A stretch of 64,000 bases of DNA from Mesorhizobium sp. B2-7-1 (GCF_006440735.1 NZ_VFUA01000008.1:51461-115460), one strand, 5' to 3'. Positions 38,849 through 49,176 are shown, numbered from the stretch's first letter. The notes: a model not told the origin generated them from the sequence alone. Numbers and translations: made by a program.

Positions 38849-40327
38849 ATGACCGTGAAACTCTCCTCCTCGAACCTCGCCAAGCTGCCGGCCAAGGTCG
38901 CCGGCCCGAAATACGACCGCTCCGCCCTCAAGGCCGGCATCGTCCATTTCGGCGTCGGCAACTTCCATCGCTCGCACCAGGCGGTCTATCTCGACGACCT
39001 GTTCGGCACCGGCGAGGGTCATGACTGGGCGCTGATCGGCGCCGGCGTGTTCGAAGGCGAGAAGATCGGCCGTTCCAAGCTGCAGGAACAGGACTGGCTG
39101 ACCACCGTCGTCGAGCAGGACCAGGGTCACATGAGCGCCCGCGTCACCGGCGCCATGATCGATTTCCTGACGCCTGGGGACGCGGCCGCGATCATCGAGC
39201 GGCTTGCTGATCCGGCGATCAAGATCGTGTCGCTGACTATCACCGAAGGCGGTTATTTCATCGACCCGGCTTCCGGCAAGTTCAACCCGGCCCATCCCGA
39301 CATCGTTGCCGACGCGCAGCCGGGTGCAACGCCGAAAACCGTTTTCGGCATCATCCTTGCCGGCCTGCTGCGCCGGCGCGCCGACGGCATCGTGCCGTTC
39401 ACCGTCATGTCCTGCGACAACATCCCTCACAACGGCCACGTCACCTCCGACGGCGTCATAGGCCTGGCACGGCTGATCGACGAGGACCTCGCCAAATGGG
39501 TCGAGGACAAGGTCGCGTTCCCGAACGGCATGGTCGACCGCATCACGCCGGCTACCAGCGACCGCGAGCGCAAGATCCTCGCCAACGATTTCGGGCTCGA
39601 GGACAATTGGCCGGTGTTCTGCGAGCCGTTCAAGCAATGGGTGCTGGAGGATCGTTTCACCGCCGGCCGCCCGGCGCTGGAAAGGGTCGGCGTGCAGTTC
39701 GTCAAGGATGTCTCGCCCTACGAACTGATGAAGATCCGCATCCTCAATGGCGGCCACGCCACGATCGCCTATCCGGCCGGGCTGATGGACATCCATTTCG
39801 TTCATGAAGGCATGCAGGAGCCGCTGGTGCGGGCCTTCCTGTCGAAGCTCGAGCATGATGAGATCATCCCGACCGTGCCGCCGGTGCCCAACACCGATCT
39901 GGAGGAGTATTACCAGCTCATCGAGCGCCGCTTCTCCAATCCCAAGATCGGCGACACCATCCGCCGGCTTTGCCTCGACGGTTCCAACCGCCAGCCGAAA
40001 TTCATCATCCCGACGATCGCCGACCGGCTGAAGGCGGGCAAGGGCGTCGCCGGCCTCGCGCTGGAATCCGCGCTCTGGTGCCGCTACTGCTTCGGCACCA
40101 CCGACAGCGGCGCCGTCATCGAGCCGAACGACCCGAGCTGGGACCGCATGCAGGCGACCGCGAAGGCGGCGAAGGACGACCCGAAGGCCTGGCTGGCGAT
40201 GGAGGACATCTATGGCGATGTCGGCCGCTCACCCGTCTTCGCCGAGGCCTTCGCCCATGCCTTGAAGGCGCTGTGGGCGCACGGCGCGCGCGAAACCCTG
40301 ACGCGCTATCTCGCCGGCAAGCTCTGA
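38849..40327 (+). CDS. mtlK: Mannitol 2-dehydrogenase
   Basis: A 492-residue long-chain polyol dehydrogenase. The Rossmann part starts GIVHFGVGNFHRSHQAVYLDDL, and the active-site block is ELMKIRILNGGHATIAYPAG, with Lys, Asn and His as in the family. It oxidises D-mannitol to D-fructose with NAD. The length is typical. The gap of about 180 bases after smoS contains a family C-like palindrome (38706-38810), so there may be partial termination or message processing between them. Confidence 0.93.
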   Translation: MTVKLSSSNLAKLPAKVAGPKYDRSALKAGIVHFGVGNFHRSHQAVYLDDLFGTGEGHDWALIGAGVFEGEKIGRSKLQEQDWLTTVVEQDQGHMSARVTGAMIDFLTPGDAAAIIERLADPAIKIVSLTITEGGYFIDPASGKFNPAHPDIVADAQPGATPKTVFGIILAGLLRRRADGIVPFTVMSCDNIPHNGHVTSDGVIGLARLIDEDLAKWVEDKVAFPNGMVDRITPATSDRERKILANDFGLEDNWPVFCEPFKQWVLEDRFTAGRPALERVGVQFVKDVSPYELMKIRILNGGHATIAYPAGLMDIHFVHEGMQEPLVRAFLSKLEHDEIIPTVPPVPNTDLEEYYQLIERRFSNPKIGDTIRRLCLDGSNRQPKFIIPTIADRLKAGKGVAGLALESALWCRYCFGTTDSGAVIEPNDPSWDRMQATAKAAKDDPKAWLAMEDIYGDVGRSPVFAEAFAHALKALWAHGARETLTRYLAGKL

Positions 40328-40339
40328 AATCTCTTTGAC

Positions 40340-40379
40340 GCAATTCCGGACGGAAAACCGCTCACACTTTTCCTTGCAT
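40340..40379. repeat. Dispersed palindromic repeat, family D, short inverse copy
   Basis: GCAATTCCGGACGGAAAACCGC with a following CTTTTCCTTGC forms the single-hairpin version of the element in the 68-base gap between mtlK and the phosphatase gene. It could stabilise or attenuate the operon message. Confidence 0.55.
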
Positions 40380-40395
40380 AGTTGGAAGCACAGCC

Positions 40396-41079
40396 ATGAC
40401 GCCGGAACTGGTCATCTTCGACTGTGACGGCGTGTTGGTCGACAGCGAGGCGCTTTCGGTCTCGGCGCTGCTCAACATGATCGAGCTCGCCGGCGGCACG
40501 GTCAGCGAGGACGCCGCCTACGAGCACTTCCTCGGCAAGAGCATGAAGAGCGTGCGCGAGATCCTCGGCCGCGACTTCGGGCTGGAAATCAGCGACCGGC
40601 ATCTGACCGCCATGCGCGTCGAGCTGATGCGCAAATTCCGCGAGGAATTGAAGCCGATCCCGGGTGTCAAGGATGTGCTGCCCAAGCTCGGCCTGCCCTG
40701 CTGCGTCGCCTCGTCCGGCACGCTGGAGCGCATTCGCTATGCGCTCGACGTTACCGGCCTGCTGCCCTTGCTGGAGCCGCATCTGTTCAGCGCCGCCATG
40801 GTCAAGCGCGGCAAGCCGGCCCCCGACCTTTTCCTCCACGCAGCCGCCTCGATGCGCGCGCATCCGCGCAAGTGCCTGGTGATCGAGGACAGCCCGGCAG
40901 GCGTTGCCGCGGCGCGCGCGGCCGGCATGCGGGTGCTGGCTTTCACCGGCGGCTCCCATGCCTCCAATCCGGCGCTGAAGGCGCGGCTTGCGTCGACGGA
41001 ACCGGACTCTATATTCGCTGACATGCTGCAATTGCCCGATCTGATTGCAGGCCTGGGAGCGAGAGACAAAGCATCTTGA
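40396..41079 (+). CDS. HAD-superfamily phosphatase of the polyol operon
   Basis: A 227-residue HAD-IA protein starting MTPELVIFDCDGVLVDSEALS. Motif I is DCDGV, motif II is VASSGTLE, Lys is in GKPAPDLFLHAA and motif IV is LVIEDSPAGVAAARAAGM. It likely hydrolyses a sugar or polyol phosphate. Its position between mannitol dehydrogenase and an FGGY kinase suggests it limits accumulation of a phosphorylated side product. Its TGA overlaps the TTG start of the kinase by four bases. Confidence 0.88.
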   Translation: MTPELVIFDCDGVLVDSEALSVSALLNMIELAGGTVSEDAAYEHFLGKSMKSVREILGRDFGLEISDRHLTAMRVELMRKFREELKPIPGVKDVLPKLGLPCCVASSGTLERIRYALDVTGLLPLLEPHLFSAAMVKRGKPAPDLFLHAAASMRAHPRKCLVIEDSPAGVAAARAAGMRVLAFTGGSHASNPALKARLASTEPDSIFADMLQLPDLIAGLGARDKAS

Positions 41080-42662
41080 CGAAAAGTTTCGTTTGCGCGG
41101 TCGATGTCGGCACCGGGAGCGCGCGCGCGGGCATTCTCGACGCGCGTGGCAACCTGCTCGGCCGCGCCGATCATCCGATCGCCATGCATCAGCCCAAGCC
41201 CGATCACGCCGAGCACGATTCGGAAGACATCTGGTCGGCGGTGTGCAAATCCGTGCGGTCCGCCCTCCAGAAATCCGGTGTCGCCGCCGGCGATATCGCC
41301 GGCATCTCTTTCGACGCGACCTGCTCGCTGGTCGCGCGCGACAGGCAGGGCGGCCAGCTCAGCGTCTCGGTCACCGGCGAGAAGCGCTGGGACACGATGG
41401 TTTGGCTCGATCATCGCGCCATCGCCGAGGCCGATGAATGCACGACGAGCGGCCACGCCGTGCTCGACTATATCGGCGGTGTGATGTCGCCGGAGATGGA
41501 AACGCCGAAGCTGATGTGGCTGAAGCGCCATCTGCCGAACACATGGAATGAAGCCGGCTATCTATTCGACCTTGCCGATTTCCTGACCTGGAAGGCAAGT
41601 GGCTCGCTTGCCCGCTCGCAATGCACGCTGACAGCGAAATGGACCTATCTCGCGCATGAGGAAAAAAGCTGGCGGCGCGATTTCTTCGAGTTGGTCGGCC
41701 TCGGCGATCTGTTCGAGCATGGCAACCTGCCGGAAAAGGCCAGCCCCGTCGGCGCCGATATCGGCCCGCTGACGGCCGAAGCGGCCGCCGCACTCGGCCT
41801 GACCGAAAGATGCCGGGTGGGCGCCGGCGTCATCGACGCCTATGCCGGCGCGCTCGGCGTCTTGGGCGGCTTTGCCGGCGACGAGAAAGACATCGGCCGG
41901 CATCTGGCGCTGATTGCCGGCACATCGTCCTGCGTCATGGCCATGTCGCCCGACCCGCAGCCCTTTGCCGGCGTCTGGGGTCCCTATTTCGGCGCCGCAT
42001 TGCCGACGCTGTGGCTGTCGGAAGGCGGCCAGTCGGCCACCGGCGCGCTGCTCGATCACATCATCCGCTGGCATGGCGCCGGCGGCGAGCCGGACGCGGC
42101 CATGCATATGAAGATCGCCGGGCGCGTCGCCGAGCTGCGCGCCGAGGACGGCGATGCGCTGGCCGCAAGGCTGCATGTACTGCCGGACTTCCACGGCAAC
42201 CGTTCGCCGCTCGCCGACCCGCATGCCGTCGGCGTGATCAGCGGCCTGACGCTCGATTCCTCCTTCGACAGCCTGTGCAAGCTCTACTGGCGCACCGCCG
42301 TCGGCATCGCGCTCGGCGTGCGCCATGTGCTCGAGGCGCTGAACGAGAACGGCTATCTGATCGACACGCTGCATGTCACCGGCGGCCACACCAAGAACCC
42401 GCTTTTGATGGAGCTCTATGCCGACGCCACCGGTTGCACGGTGGTCGAGCCGCTGGCCGACGAGGCGGTGCTGCTCGGCACCGGCATGGTGGCGGCGACC
42501 GCCGCCGGTATCTACGGCGATCTCAACGCGGCCTGCGTCGCCATGCAGCAGGGCGGCAAGACCCGCGCCCCCAACAAGGAAGCCGGCGCCCGCTTCGACC
42601 GCGACTACCGCATCTTCCTCGAAATGCACCGCCAGCGGCAGGCGCTCGACGCGGTTCGATAG
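41076..42662 (+). CDS. FGGY-family carbohydrate kinase (ribulokinase-like)
   Basis: A 528-residue kinase. The N-terminal half starts CAVDVGTGSARAGILDARG, the phosphate-binding loop of the family; LDHRAIAEAD and DLADFLTWKASGS follow. The C-terminal half has LIAGTSSCVMA and LHVTGGHTKNPLLMELYAD, the FGGY signature region. The sequence resembles the D-ribulose kinase branch rather than xylulokinase. The start is TTG 41076, overlapping the stop of the phosphatase gene. It is the last gene of the operon. The product would be a ketose phosphate entering the pentose phosphate pathway. Confidence 0.88.
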   Translation: MTKSFVCAVDVGTGSARAGILDARGNLLGRADHPIAMHQPKPDHAEHDSEDIWSAVCKSVRSALQKSGVAAGDIAGISFDATCSLVARDRQGGQLSVSVTGEKRWDTMVWLDHRAIAEADECTTSGHAVLDYIGGVMSPEMETPKLMWLKRHLPNTWNEAGYLFDLADFLTWKASGSLARSQCTLTAKWTYLAHEEKSWRRDFFELVGLGDLFEHGNLPEKASPVGADIGPLTAEAAAALGLTERCRVGAGVIDAYAGALGVLGGFAGDEKDIGRHLALIAGTSSCVMAMSPDPQPFAGVWGPYFGAALPTLWLSEGGQSATGALLDHIIRWHGAGGEPDAAMHMKIAGRVAELRAEDGDALAARLHVLPDFHGNRSPLADPHAVGVISGLTLDSSFDSLCKLYWRTAVGIALGVRHVLEALNENGYLIDTLHVTGGHTKNPLLMELYADATGCTVVEPLADEAVLLGTGMVAATAAGIYGDLNAACVAMQQGGKTRAPNKEAGARFDRDYRIFLEMHRQRQALDAVR

Positions 42663-42686
42663 GGCGCCCAGGAACGCTCTATCCGT

Positions 42687-43772
42687 CTATTGTCTGCGCA
42701 GCGACTTGCCTGTCTCCGCGTCGAACAGATGGAGGCTCTCCTCGTCGAACGTGTAGCGCACGGGCGCGCGCGGCTCGGGGCATTCGCGGGCCGGCACCAG
42801 CGCGCTGATCTCCTTGCCGCCCGATCCGAACGTCACCAGCGCGTCGTTGCCGTGGAACTCGATGAGATCGGCGGTGCCTTGCAACAGGTTTGCTGTGCCG
42901 GCTTGCGCCGTCTTCAGATCCGGAGGCCGGATGCCGAGCATCACGCGATCGCCGTGGGTGAGATGGAAGTCGCTGCCTTGCAGCGACAGCACCGTGCCGG
43001 CGCCGGTCAGCGTCCAGCCATCCCCTTTCCGGCCGACCATGGCCTCGATGAAGCTCATGTTGGGCGTGCCGATGAAGCCGGCCACGAACAGGTTGCCGGG
43101 GCGGCGATAGATCTCCGCCGGCGAGCCGATCTGCTCGATCACGCCGTCCTTCAGAAGCACGATGCGGTCGGCCAGCGTCATCGCCTCGAGCTGGTCGTGC
43201 GTGACATAGACGGTCGTCGTCTTCAGCGACTGGTGCAGCCTGGCGATCTCGACGCGCATATGGTTGCGCAGCTTGGCGTCGAGATTGGAGAGCGGCTCGT
43301 CGAATAGGAACACTTTCGGCGTCTTGATCATGGCGCGCGCGATCGCCACGCGCTGCTGCTGGCCGCCGGAAAGCTCGGTCGGCTTGCGGCCGAGATAGGG
43401 TTCAAGCCCGAGCGTTCTGGAGACCGCCTCGACCCGTTTCTTGATGTCGGCCGCCGGCACCTTCTGCCGCTTCAGCCCGAAGGCGATGTTGTCGAAGATG
43501 GTCATATGCGGATAGAGCGCATAATTCTGGAACACCATGGCGATGCCGCGGTCGCCGGGGTCGAGATCGTTCACCACCTTGCCGCCGATCGACACCTCGC
43601 CGCCGCTGATATCCTCCAGCCCCGCCAGCATCCTGAGCAGCGTGGACTTGCCGCAGCCGGAGGGCCCTAGGAACACGACGAATTCATGCTCTTCGATCGA
43701 TAGGTTCAGATCGCGGATGACGCTCGTGGCGCCATAGGCCTTGTCGACATGGGAGCAAACGATCGCGGACAT
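42687..43772 (-). CDS. Sugar ABC transporter ATPase, MalK/UgpC type
   Basis: A 361-residue ATPase with Walker [10 protein letters not shown], signature [16 protein letters not shown], Walker [13 protein letters not shown] and a C-terminal TOBE-like region ([10 protein letters not shown]). It is the last gene of a leftward operon that also has a binding protein, two permeases and a zinc dehydrogenase. It converges with the FGGY kinase gene with only 24 bases between the stops. No obvious terminator hairpin is seen in that short gap. Confidence 0.94.
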   Translation of the reverse strand: MSAIVCSHVDKAYGATSVIRDLNLSIEEHEFVVFLGPSGCGKSTLLRMLAGLEDISGGEVSIGGKVVNDLDPGDRGIAMVFQNYALYPHMTIFDNIAFGLKRQKVPAADIKKRVEAVSRTLGLEPYLGRKPTELSGGQQQRVAIARAMIKTPKVFLFDEPLSNLDAKLRNHMRVEIARLHQSLKTTTVYVTHDQLEAMTLADRIVLLKDGVIEQIGSPAEIYRRPGNLFVAGFIGTPNMSFIEAMVGRKGDGWTLTGAGTVLSLQGSDFHLTHGDRVMLGIRPPDLKTAQAGTANLLQGTADLIEFHGNDALVTFGSGGKEISALVPARECPEPRAPVRYTFDEESLHLFDAETGKSLRRQ

Positions 43773-43775
43773 CCC

Positions 43776-44822
43776 TTATCCCTTCTCGCCGGTCAGCAGG
43801 ATCTGCAGCTTGACGTCCTGCGGCTTGCCTTGCGCGGCGCGCTCGAACGCCTTGATGCTCTCGGAGAAATCATAGGTGCCGGTGATCAGCGGCTTGAGGT
43901 CGACCTTGCCGGAGCCGATCAGCTGCAAAGCGCGGTCGAAGATGTTGGCGTAGCGGAACACGGTCTCGATGCGCACTTCCTTCGAAATGGCCGCCGGCAC
44001 GTTGAGCTCGACCGCCTCCACCGGCAGCCCGACCAGCACCACCGCGCCGCCCGGCCGCACGATGTCGAACAGGTTGGCGAAGGCCTTCGGGCTGCCGCTC
44101 GCCTCAAACACGATGTCGGCCCCCCAACTGTCGGTCGCGGATCGCACCGCATCGACCAGCGACTGCTCGCCGATATTGACCGGCACGATGCCCGGATACT
44201 GGGCGGCGATCGCAAGCTTCGGCGCGGAGAAGTCCGAGATCAGCACCTTGGAACAGCCGCCCGCCAGCGCGGCCAAGGCGATCATGATGCCGATCGGGCC
44301 GCAGCCAACGACGACTGCGACGTCGCCGGGCACGATGCGGGCGCGCGCCGCCGCCTGCATGCCGATGGCGAAGGGCTCAACCATCGCGCCTTCGGCGAAG
44401 GAGACATTGTCTGGCAATTTGTAGGTGAAGGCCGCCGGGTGAACGGCGTAGGGCGCGAGCACCCCATGCACCGGCGGCGTGGCCCAGAAACGGACGTCCG
44501 GATCGACATTGTAGATGCCGAGCTTCGTCGCGCGTGACGAAAGATTCGGCACGCCGGGCTCCATGCAGACCCGGTCGCCGACCTTCAGGTTCGCGACATT
44601 GGCGCCAACCTCGACTATCGTGCCTGACGCCTCGTGGCCGAGCACCATGGGCTGGCGCACGATGTAGCTGCCGATGGCGCCATGCGTGTAGTAATGCACG
44701 TCGCTGCCGCAGACCCCGACCGTGTGGATGGCGATCCTGACGTCGTCCGGTCCGACGTCCTGCGGCAGCGCGATCTCACGCAGCGACAGTTCGCCTTTTT
44801 TCTCAAGCACCAGTGCCCGCAT
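43776..44822 (-). CDS. Zinc-dependent polyol (xylitol/sorbitol) dehydrogenase
   Basis: A 348-residue medium-chain dehydrogenase. Catalytic zinc ligands are in [19 protein letters not shown] and [10 protein letters not shown]; the cofactor motif is [11 protein letters not shown]. The segment that normally holds four cysteines for the structural zinc (after EPGVP) has none, as in sorbitol dehydrogenases that lack that site. The sequence is closest to xylitol dehydrogenases of rhizobia by recall. It lies three bases upstream of the ATPase gene in the same operon. Confidence 0.88.
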   Translation of the reverse strand: MRALVLEKKGELSLREIALPQDVGPDDVRIAIHTVGVCGSDVHYYTHGAIGSYIVRQPMVLGHEASGTIVEVGANVANLKVGDRVCMEPGVPNLSSRATKLGIYNVDPDVRFWATPPVHGVLAPYAVHPAAFTYKLPDNVSFAEGAMVEPFAIGMQAAARARIVPGDVAVVVGCGPIGIMIALAALAGGCSKVLISDFSAPKLAIAAQYPGIVPVNIGEQSLVDAVRSATDSWGADIVFEASGSPKAFANLFDIVRPGGAVVLVGLPVEAVELNVPAAISKEVRIETVFRYANIFDRALQLIGSGKVDLKPLITGTYDFSESIKAFERAAQGKPQDVKLQILLTGEKG

Positions 44823-44837
44823 CGGGTAAGCCTCGCT

Positions 44838-45665
44838 TCAATTTTTCTTTTGCCGGAAAACGGAATTCAGGAAGCCGCTCAAAACACCGAGAAACAGCAG
44901 CGGCGGCAGCGACAGCAGCACGACCGAGGCATTGAGGATGCCCCACGGCACGTTCATGCCTTGCTGCGACAGCTCGGAAGCGACGATTGGCAGTGTCTTG
45001 GCGTTGGAGCTCGACAGCATCAGCGCGATCAGGAACTCGTTCCAGACCAGCACGAAGCTGAAGGCGATGGCGCCTATCAGCGAGCGCGCCGCCACGGGAA
45101 GCGCGATCCGCCAGAACACCGAATAGGCGCCGTAGCCGTCGACGAAGGCGGCTTCCTCGATCTCCTTCGGCACGCCCTGGAAGGCGGGAATCGCGAGCCA
45201 CATGATCACCGAGATGGTGAGCAGCGAATAGGTGACGATCAACGCCGGCAAAGTGTCGTAAAGGCCGACCTGCAACCAGATCACCATCAGCGGAATGGCG
45301 ACCGCCACCGGCGGCAGGAAGCGCAGCGACAGGACGAAGAACTGGATGTCGCCGGCAAAGCGGTTAGGATAGCGCGCCACCGCATAGGCCGCCGGCAGGC
45401 CGAGCGCGATGCCGATCAGCACCGCCGAGCCGCAGGCGACGACCGAGTTGTAGAGCCCGGTCAGCACGCTGTCGCGGCCGAGGATGTAGCTGATGTTGGC
45501 GAGCGTCGGCGTGAATATCACTTTCGGCACGCGCGTGATGATGTCGACGTTGTTCTTCAGCGCGTTGAGCGCGGTCCAGACCAGCGGGAACACGGCCAGG
45601 AATCCGGCCAGCGCCAGGACGGCCTTGGCGATCAGGCGGCCCAGTCTTATCGGATAGGGCTTCAT
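44838..45665 (-). CDS. Sugar ABC transporter permease, MalG type
   Basis: A 275-residue permease with six spans, beginning MKPYPIRLGRLIAKAVLALA, and the EAA loop EAAFVDGYGAYSVFWRIALP. Its ATG (45665) overlaps the stop of the other permease by four bases. A much longer open frame extends upstream, but this is antiphase reading of the other permease and the binding-protein gene. Operon order is binding protein, MalF type, MalG type, dehydrogenase, ATPase. Confidence 0.92.
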   Translation of the reverse strand: MKPYPIRLGRLIAKAVLALAGFLAVFPLVWTALNALKNNVDIITRVPKVIFTPTLANISYILGRDSVLTGLYNSVVACGSAVLIGIALGLPAAYAVARYPNRFAGDIQFFVLSLRFLPPVAVAIPLMVIWLQVGLYDTLPALIVTYSLLTISVIMWLAIPAFQGVPKEIEEAAFVDGYGAYSVFWRIALPVAARSLIGAIAFSFVLVWNEFLIALMLSSSNAKTLPIVASELSQQGMNVPWGILNASVVLLSLPPLLFLGVLSGFLNSVFRQKKN

Positions 45666-46528
45666 GCCTGCACCCGCTTCCAGAGCATGGTGAAGGTGAT
45701 GACGGTCGCGATCATCATCAGCACCGCCATGGCCGAGGCGTAGGAGACCTTGCCGGATTCGATGAAGCCCTGCGAGAAGGCGTACATGTCGAGCGTCTCG
45801 GTCGCCACGCCCGGCCCGCCGCGCGTCATCACATAGATCAGGTCGAAGGAGCGCAGCGACTCGATCATCTTGACGAACATCAGGCTGACCAGCGGCGCCT
45901 TCAGCATCGGCAGGGTGACATAGGCATGGATCTGCCAGCGCCTGGCGTGGTCGAGCCTGGCCGCCTCGATCGGCTGTGGCGGCAAGGTCTCGAGCAGCTT
46001 CAGCACGATGACGGCGAAGAACAGCCCCCATTGCCAGACATCCACCGTAGCGACGGCGAACAGCGCGGTCGCCGGTTTGGACAGCGGATCGAAGATCAGC
46101 CCGCCGGTGACAAGCCGGTAGGGATAGGTGGCGATGCCGTAGAGCGGGTGATAGGCGAACTTCCACACGAAGGCGGCCGACACACGCGGCAAAAGCACCG
46201 GGATGATGAACAGGAGGCAATAGAAATTGCGCATGCGCGGGCCGGCGGCCTCGAACATCAGGACACCCAGTCCGATCGCCACCACCATCGTCGCCACGAC
46301 CGTGACGATCTCCCATTTCACCGAGACCCAGACGGCGTTGAGGAAGCGGCGGTCGGTAAAGAGATCGGCGAAGTTCGAGAACCAGACCCAGGAATAGCCC
46401 GTCGTGCTCAGCTCGCGGTTCTGCAGCGCGATGACGATGGCGTAGAGCGTCGGCACCATCGACAGCACCAGAAGGATGGCCAAAGTCGGAACGAGAAATG
46501 TGACTGGCAGGGAAGAGCGTCGGCGCAT
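45662..46528 (-). CDS. Sugar ABC transporter permease, MalF type
   Basis: A 288-residue permease starting MRRRSSLPVTFLVPTLAILLVLSMVP, with six spans and the EAA loop EAARLDHARRWQIHAYVTLP. The EAA loop Gly is replaced by His (EAARLDHA), a small deviation from the usual EAA-x3-G pattern. It partners with the MalG-type permease downstream. It lies 99 bases after the binding-protein gene. Confidence 0.92.
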   Translation of the reverse strand: MRRRSSLPVTFLVPTLAILLVLSMVPTLYAIVIALQNRELSTTGYSWVWFSNFADLFTDRRFLNAVWVSVKWEIVTVVATMVVAIGLGVLMFEAAGPRMRNFYCLLFIIPVLLPRVSAAFVWKFAYHPLYGIATYPYRLVTGGLIFDPLSKPATALFAVATVDVWQWGLFFAVIVLKLLETLPPQPIEAARLDHARRWQIHAYVTLPMLKAPLVSLMFVKMIESLRSFDLIYVMTRGGPGVATETLDMYAFSQGFIESGKVSYASAMAVLMMIATVITFTMLWKRVQA

Positions 46529-46627
46529 GGCCTGTCCTCGGATTTTGCTGCTGTCTGGTGAAGATCCCGCGGCGCGGATCCCGCCATTCCTTCGAATGCC
46601 GTGGATCGCGCGCCGCGGGCGGGAGGA

Positions 46628-47902
46628 TTACTTCTTCTTCACCAGCTCGTTGGCATAGGCCTCGAGCTCGTTGAGGCCGCCCTTGATGTCGGTGCGGGTG
46701 CCGGTGACCAGTTCCTCCAGGATAATGCCCCAGCGGTCGCCGAGATCCGGCCAGCGCGGATCCTGCCAGAAGTTCACCGCCGTCACCTTGCCGGTATCGG
46801 CCAGAGCCTTGCCGAGATCGGCGCCATAGATGTCGGCGAATTCCTTGCTGGTGAGGATGCTGGTGCGGTTGAGCTCGCCGAACTGATGCGCGCCGAGCCG
46901 GCGTTTCTCGCTCTCCTTGGACGTCGCCCAGGCGATGAACAGGCCGGCGCATTTCTTCGCGGCGTCATCCGCATTGGCCTTGGTGCCGATGGCGAGTCCG
47001 TGGCCGTAACCGCCGCCCGGCAGCGGCGAGGGCGGCGGCAGGAAGCCGACCTTGCCGACCACCTGCGAGGTCTTGGGGTCCACCGCCATGCCCGACAGCG
47101 GCGTCGATTCGACGAGGATGGCGACCTGGCCGGACAGGAAGGCGCCGGTCGATTCATCCCAGCTGCCGGTCTGCGTGCCGGGCGCCGAGTCCTTGAACAG
47201 CTTCAGATAGGTTTCCGTCGCCTTCACGGCGGCGTCCGAATTGAAAGCCGGCTTGTCGCCGTCGAACCACTTGCCGCCATAGGCCTTGAAGAACGGCATC
47301 CAGCGCCAGACATTGGCGCCCGAGCCGCGCGCGCCGCGCAGCGCAATGCCATACATGCCCTTGTCGGCATTGGTGAGCTTCGGCACGTCGGCGATCAGCT
47401 CGTCCAGCGTCTTCGGCGGCTGGATGCCGGCGGCCTCCAGCACGTCCTTGCGGTAGACCATCAGGTCGCCGCCGCCGGTCAGCGGCGCGAACCAGACCTT
47501 GCCGTCATAGGTGGCGACCTTCTGGCGGCCCGGGTCGAAATCGGCGTAGTCGTAGTCGGCCGGATAATAATCGGTCAGCGGCACGATCCAGCCCGAGGAC
47601 GCGAACAGCGCCACATTGGCCTCGTCGACATAATAGACGTTGTAATTGCCGACGGTGGAGGCGTCGGCGCGCGACTTGGCGCGGCGGTCGTTTTCGTTGA
47701 GGTAGTCGATCTGGAACGAGGCGCCGGAGAGTTTCTTGAACTCGTCCTTGGAGTCCTCCAGCAGCGTCAGGCCGTCGCGCGGTTGCGCCAGCACCTTGAC
47801 CGGCGCGGAGCAGACCGGCGCCTGGGCAAGTGCTGCGGTTGAAACGGAAGCGGTAAGCACGAACGCTGCGCCGAGGCTGGCAGCGAGCCGATTTGAATTC
47901 AT
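46628..47902 (-). CDS. Sugar ABC transporter substrate-binding protein
   Basis: A 424-residue binding protein with signal peptide MNSNRLAASLGAAFVLTASVSTAALA. Motifs include YLNENDRRAKSRADASTVG and LTGGGDLMVYRKDVLEAAGI, as in family 1 sugar-binding proteins. The paired dehydrogenase suggests a polyol such as xylitol or sorbitol. GGAGG precedes ATG 47902. The 240 bases upstream probably hold the operon promoter; the AraC-type gene next to it is the likely regulator. Confidence 0.9.
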   Translation of the reverse strand: MNSNRLAASLGAAFVLTASVSTAALAQAPVCSAPVKVLAQPRDGLTLLEDSKDEFKKLSGASFQIDYLNENDRRAKSRADASTVGNYNVYYVDEANVALFASSGWIVPLTDYYPADYDYADFDPGRQKVATYDGKVWFAPLTGGGDLMVYRKDVLEAAGIQPPKTLDELIADVPKLTNADKGMYGIALRGARGSGANVWRWMPFFKAYGGKWFDGDKPAFNSDAAVKATETYLKLFKDSAPGTQTGSWDESTGAFLSGQVAILVESTPLSGMAVDPKTSQVVGKVGFLPPPSPLPGGGYGHGLAIGTKANADDAAKKCAGLFIAWATSKESEKRRLGAHQFGELNRTSILTSKEFADIYGADLGKALADTGKVTAVNFWQDPRWPDLGDRWGIILEELVTGTRTDIKGGLNELEAYANELVKKK

Positions 47903-48142
47903 TGAACTTTCTCCTCCAGGAATACTCGCGGAAGCAGGAAGTCCTTGGGCTAAGCGACCCTCACCGTCGCCTTTGTGACTTCCCATCCGTCGCCAAAATG
48001 AGCGGTTGGAAGGAGCGAGACTAGAAGGCCCGTTGCAGCAGACCTGTACTTTTATGCATTGTGCGGCGCAAAATATGGCGATGGCAGAGTCTGCTCGTCA
48101 CACGAGTATCAGTACCAGCAGAAGTGGTCGGACCTGGCCTGA

Positions 48143-49060
48143 TCAGGCCCGCAGCGTCAGCCGCTGCCGCGACAGCTTGCGGTAGGACGAAGGCGTCATC
48201 TTGTGCTTGCGCAGGAAGGCCCGGTTGAAGTTGGAGATGTTCATATAGCCGACCTGGAAGCAGATGTCGGTGATCGGGATCTCGGTATCGGCGAGCAGCT
48301 TGCAGGCCTGCCAGAGTCTCAGCTTGGCGACATGGTCGCTGAACGAATTGCCGGTGTTCTTCTGGAAGAAACGCGAGAAGGTGCTTTCGCTCATCCCAGC
48401 CAATTGAGCCACGTCGGGCAGCTTCAAATCCTCGGCGAAGTGCTGGAACAGATAGGTTAGCGACCGCTGGATGATGTCGAGCGACTCGGCGTCGAGAAGT
48501 GGGGAAAAATCCGGCGACGACAACAGCGCGTATTCGTCTGTGGTGGCCAGGAGGTCCAGCAGTTCGAGGAACAGGCGGAACCTTGCCAGCCCATGCACCT
48601 CTCCCATCCGTTCCATCAGCTCGGCGCCGTCGAGCGCGGTCTGGCCATGGAAGACCATGCCGCGCAGCGAGCGTTCCAGGAACGGCTCCAGCTCGCGCAG
48701 TTCCGGCAGCAGCCCGGCCGAGCCGCGCAGCCGCTCGGGATCGAATTGCAGCACGATATCGCGGCCTTCGATCAGCTCGCCCGGCTGCACCGCCGTCACC
48801 CAGTCATGCGGCAAGCCGCCGCCGACGATGGTCAGGTAGCCCGGCCCGAATTCGCCGATATGGTCGCCGACCAGCACGACGCCGGACGATTTCCTGAGCA
48901 GATGGATCTCGTATTCCGGATGGAAATTCCAGACATTGCGCTCCCACGGATAGTCGTCCAGCCGCCACAGGAAACTGTCGCTGGCCTCCGTCACGATGTG
49001 CTCGAAGGCGGGCACCGTGCGCGGGATCGCGGCCGTGTTCTTTCTGCGTCTGAACGGCAT
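48143..49060 (-). CDS. AraC-family transcriptional regulator
   Basis: A 305-residue regulator. The N-terminal cupin-like sensor domain runs to about 190 (FHPEYEIHLLRKSSGVVLVG; GPGYLTIVGGGLPHDWV). The C-terminal double HTH has VAQLAGMSESTFSRFFQKNTG and IPITDICFQVGYMNISNFNRAF. ATG 49060 follows GGGAGG closely, which decides it over the outer start at 49096. It lies directly upstream of the second polyol operon on the same strand and probably activates it in response to its sugar. Confidence 0.9.
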   Translation of the reverse strand: MPFRRRKNTAAIPRTVPAFEHIVTEASDSFLWRLDDYPWERNVWNFHPEYEIHLLRKSSGVVLVGDHIGEFGPGYLTIVGGGLPHDWVTAVQPGELIEGRDIVLQFDPERLRGSAGLLPELRELEPFLERSLRGMVFHGQTALDGAELMERMGEVHGLARFRLFLELLDLLATTDEYALLSSPDFSPLLDAESLDIIQRSLTYLFQHFAEDLKLPDVAQLAGMSESTFSRFFQKNTGNSFSDHVAKLRLWQACKLLADTEIPITDICFQVGYMNISNFNRAFLRKHKMTPSSYRKLSRQRLTLRA

Positions 49061-49176
49061 CCATTCCTCCCGGCGTGGTGCGCCGGCTGTCCGCATCAGA
49101 GCAATCCGTAGCAGGCTGGCTCAGCCAAGTGAACGAGCCATTGGCGCCAATCCGAGGCTGTCTCCGGCGAGCCGCT

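Noticed and set aside
45666..46952. N-terminal extension of the MalG-type permease frame to 704 codons
   Set aside because: The upstream part overlaps the other permease and the binding protein in another phase and has no permease similarity.
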